From Lepus europaeus (lineage: Eukaryota; Chordata; Mammalia; Lagomorpha; Leporidae): DNA of 64,000 bases. How positions within the stretch are numbered: the stretch's first letter is position 1; the number at the start of each line of letters is the position of its first letter. The stretch lies in the NCBI RefSeq assembly GCF_033115175.1, contig NC_084831.1, positions 47,958,002 through 48,022,001 of the forward strand. Direction: 5' to 3'. Shown piece by piece: positions 63,565-64,000 of the stretch. Both the position numbers and the translations under genes were made by a program. Under the pieces are notes generated by a model that was given only the letters and a program-made list of their open reading frames with translations, searched no databases and was not told where the DNA came from.

Positions 63565-63593
63565 CTAAATCAGGCAGCGAAATGGAAATTGCA
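63565..63593 (-). CDS. FYB2: FYB2 micro-exon (tentative)
   Basis: 29 nt between a strong acceptor (GTCTTTTCTTAATCAACAG) and a consensus donor (TTAG/GTAAGTG). In phase with the exon at 61788 it reads (x)AISISLPDL followed by E across the junction, giving ISISLPDLELRPQEVIIYDD. The phase at the 3' end (one base left over) exactly fits the two bases at the start of the next exon. Such a short exon is hard to prove from sequence; I infer it from splice sites, phase and position. It requires an upstream exon, outside the window, ending with two spare bases. Confidence 0.55.
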
Positions 63594-64000
63594 CTGTTGA
63601 TTAAGAAAAGACACACAAGGTCAAGCAAAACAACCATGTTAAGAAAGATTAGCTGATATATCTCAAATAACATAGTGATGAAGGGTGTTCTAACACAGGT
63701 GCTTCTAGGCAAAGAGGTGGAGCAAACCACCTGCAGCTTTGCTCTGATTACAAATCCCAAACCTTTTACAAATGAGCTTAATTATCCTCACTGGCTTCCT
63801 GTACCCTATTTCCTAACCATACAACTTCAGGCTGCCCACATGTCCCGATGTTCACGTACAGAATCCTGCCTGCTAATCTTCCAAAAGGTCAATGACATCC
63901 ACTCACTGTGGGTACACTTCAGCAAAATAGAAAAACCTACTGATGAATGAATGGAGACCCTCCACAGGCACTGTGTTCACATCGTTTAAGCCAAAGGGTG
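63594..64000 (-). other. FYB2: FYB2 intron (continues beyond the window)
   Basis: Sequence upstream of the micro-exon. Open frames on both strands here (for example a 91-codon plus-strand frame at 63675-63950) have no recognisable similarity. No exon with good splice sites seen. Confidence 0.5.

Noticed and set aside
63557..63760. Minus-strand frame beginning with a signal-peptide-like MVVLLDLVCLFLINSA
   Set aside because: The hydrophobic run is the polypyrimidine tract and acceptor of the FYB2 micro-exon read in frame (TTTTCTTAATCAACAG). The frame then runs into a consensus donor and stops two codons later.

Overview
This is mammalian nuclear DNA, almost certainly from a lagomorph and most likely rabbit (Oryctolagus). 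About twenty copies of one tRNA-derived SINE are present. Full copies open with a GGCTGGCGC(A/G)G-like head that carries a TGGCTCACTAGG A box and a GGTTCTAGTCC B box, and end in (AAATAAATAAATCTT) or CT/A-rich tails. I recognise this as the rabbit C repeat (CSINE). Several L1 3' ends also carry the G-rich 3'UTR of rabbit L1. There are no bacterial, phage or CRISPR features. Organism identity rests on my memory of these families, not on a database search.

Two protein-coding genes are present and convergent (tail to tail). On the + strand the window opens inside an intron of PRKAA2 (AMPK catalytic subunit alpha-2). It contains the last three coding exons (1979-2483, 4345-4471, 4944-5182) and a long, almost transposon-free 3'UTR reaching to about 12 kb. 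On the - strand are the terminal exons of FYB2 (C1orf168/ARAP, an ADAP-like adaptor). In transcript order they are 63565-63593 (29-nt micro-exon, tentative), 61788-61848, 39870-39953, 36335-36416, 31939-32095 (helically extended SH3-like domain), 31807-31840 and 31123-31144 (stop codon). Splice sites and reading-frame phases agree at every junction. The PRKAA2-FYB2 order matches human 1p32.2. The 3' end of PRKAA2 and that of FYB2 are separated by roughly 18 kb of nested transposons.

Layout: 1-5.2 kb, PRKAA2 exons with SINE and L1 pieces in the introns; 5.2-12.1 kb, PRKAA2 3'UTR; 12.7-25.2 kb, a large antisense L1 containing a younger L1, an L1 3' fragment, five SINEs and, at its 5' end, a degenerate tandem array with a period of about 87 bp; 25.4-30.7 kb, SINEs and a young sense L1; 31.1-39.95 kb, FYB2 3' exons; 40.0-52.1 kb, within the 22-kb FYB2 intron, a stack of antisense L1s followed by a full-length sense L1 with a clean 12-bp target-site duplication and three SINEs inside it; 52.1-64 kb, the rest of that intron with MIR, a palindromic MITE, SINEs, an old L1 interrupted by a Tigger-type DNA transposon, and the last two FYB2 exons.

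The most interesting unexplained item is an uninterrupted - strand reading frame (54836-55165) inside the big FYB2 intron. It predicts a 109-residue secreted protein with a signal peptide, six cysteines and two N-glycosylation sequons, a plausible splice acceptor just upstream of its ATG and a poly(A) signal just after its stop. I do not recognise its family. Nothing else suggests an undescribed system; most of the remaining interest lies in transposon nesting history.
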